NCBI GenBank assembly: GCA_964344145.1 | Contig: CAYFME010000004.1 | Coordinates: forward strand, 13,643 to 77,642 | DNA: 64,000 bases | Direction: 5' to 3' | From: JABJOE01 sp964344145 | GTDB taxonomy: Bacteria > Patescibacteriota > Patescibacteriia > UBA9934 | In this document: piece after piece, positions 63,903-64,000 of the stretch | How positions within the stretch are numbered: the stretch's first letter is position 1 | Layout: every line of letters starts with the position of its first letter | Made by a program: the position numbers and the translations under genes | The notes under the pieces: model-generated | What the model saw: only the letters and a program-made list of their open reading frames with translations | What the model was told of the DNA's origin: nothing | The model's database searches: none

Positions 63903-64000
63903 CTAGTCGACCACCACGCAGTCGTAGTAGGTGACGTTGCCCTCACCGTTGATGTCCCAGGTCAGGGTCAGGCCGTCGCTGGTGACCTCGAAGTCGGTGA
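63903..64000 (-). CDS. GC-rich cassette gene, C-terminal 32 residues only
   Basis: The minus-strand frame is open from the window edge to TAG at 63905-63903 and reads TDFEVTSDGLTLTWDINGEG, then NVTYYDCVVVD. GC-rich with G/C third positions, and followed by a GC hairpin and TGCATCTA, so it belongs to the cassette class. The end looks beta-rich. The rest of the gene is outside the window. Confidence 0.6.
   Translation of the reverse strand, partial: TDFEVTSDGLTLTWDINGEGNVTYYDCVVVD

Overview
The window looks like a chromosome segment of a Patescibacteria (CPR) bacterium, possibly a Parcubacteria lineage such as Uhrbacteria; this is inferred from gene content, not tested by phylogeny. Supporting signs are a VirB2-like pilin gene with a Cys-rich tail, a 3111-residue Cys-rich secreted protein, three GT4 glycosyltransferases, divergent DHH and DAGK-like proteins, and housekeeping genes that mostly lack a Shine-Dalgarno (SD) sequence. 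UGA is a normal stop: prfB is present and several genes end in TGA. There are two 100-N assembly gaps (11442-11541, 25668-25767), each cutting a gene. Layout: 1-7086 is a minus-strand surface polysaccharide region (three GT4 enzymes, a polyprenyl-phosphate sugar transferase); 7147-7730 is rnpB; then trpS, RNase J, tRNA-Leu, a membrane-anchored peptide-binding protein and secG. 14374-18931 holds the pilin-like gene and uvrA. 19817-26885 holds rplS, a CMP-kinase-like gene, an RluA-family synthase, two tRNAs, a CCA-adding enzyme and a DHH protein. 27009-33518 is one operon, valS-tyrS-argS-bactofilin-DAGK-like. 35003-36778 holds an AbrB-methyltransferase fusion, a LAGLIDADG gene and two tRNAs. 37025-40869 leads to nusA-yidC. 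41922-46242 is a four-gene envelope operon (flippase-like, nucleotidyltransferase-like, O-antigen-ligase-like, M23 lipoprotein). 47730-49767 is CIRCE-groES-groEL. 50209-63684 runs prfB, epimerase, tsaC, rsmA, a calcium-repeat protein and the giant gene. Two gene populations are interleaved. Native genes have moderate GC, no SD, and promoters whose -10 often lies only 6-9 nt before the start codon, so their mRNAs should be leaderless. The second population is about a dozen short, very GC-rich genes, mostly without recognisable function, inserted singly (once as a pair) between native genes on both strands. Most carry their own promoter (TTGACA or TTGACG, exactly 17 nt, a -10 hexamer), a 5' leader, a strong SD and a GC-rich terminator hairpin. 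This is the architecture of phage 'morons' or expression cassettes. In five of them the terminator is followed within 1-5 nt by TGCATCTA. I regard this cassette population as the most interesting feature of the window. A second theme is small palindromic elements: a 77-nt inverted pair 20 kb apart differing at one base, paired 28-30 nt palindromes, an AAGGTT-type element in three places (once in frame inside rsmA), and two more palindromes in frame inside envelope genes. The RNase P RNA has an unusually long P12 arm, and a tRNA-Ile with anticodon UAU is present.
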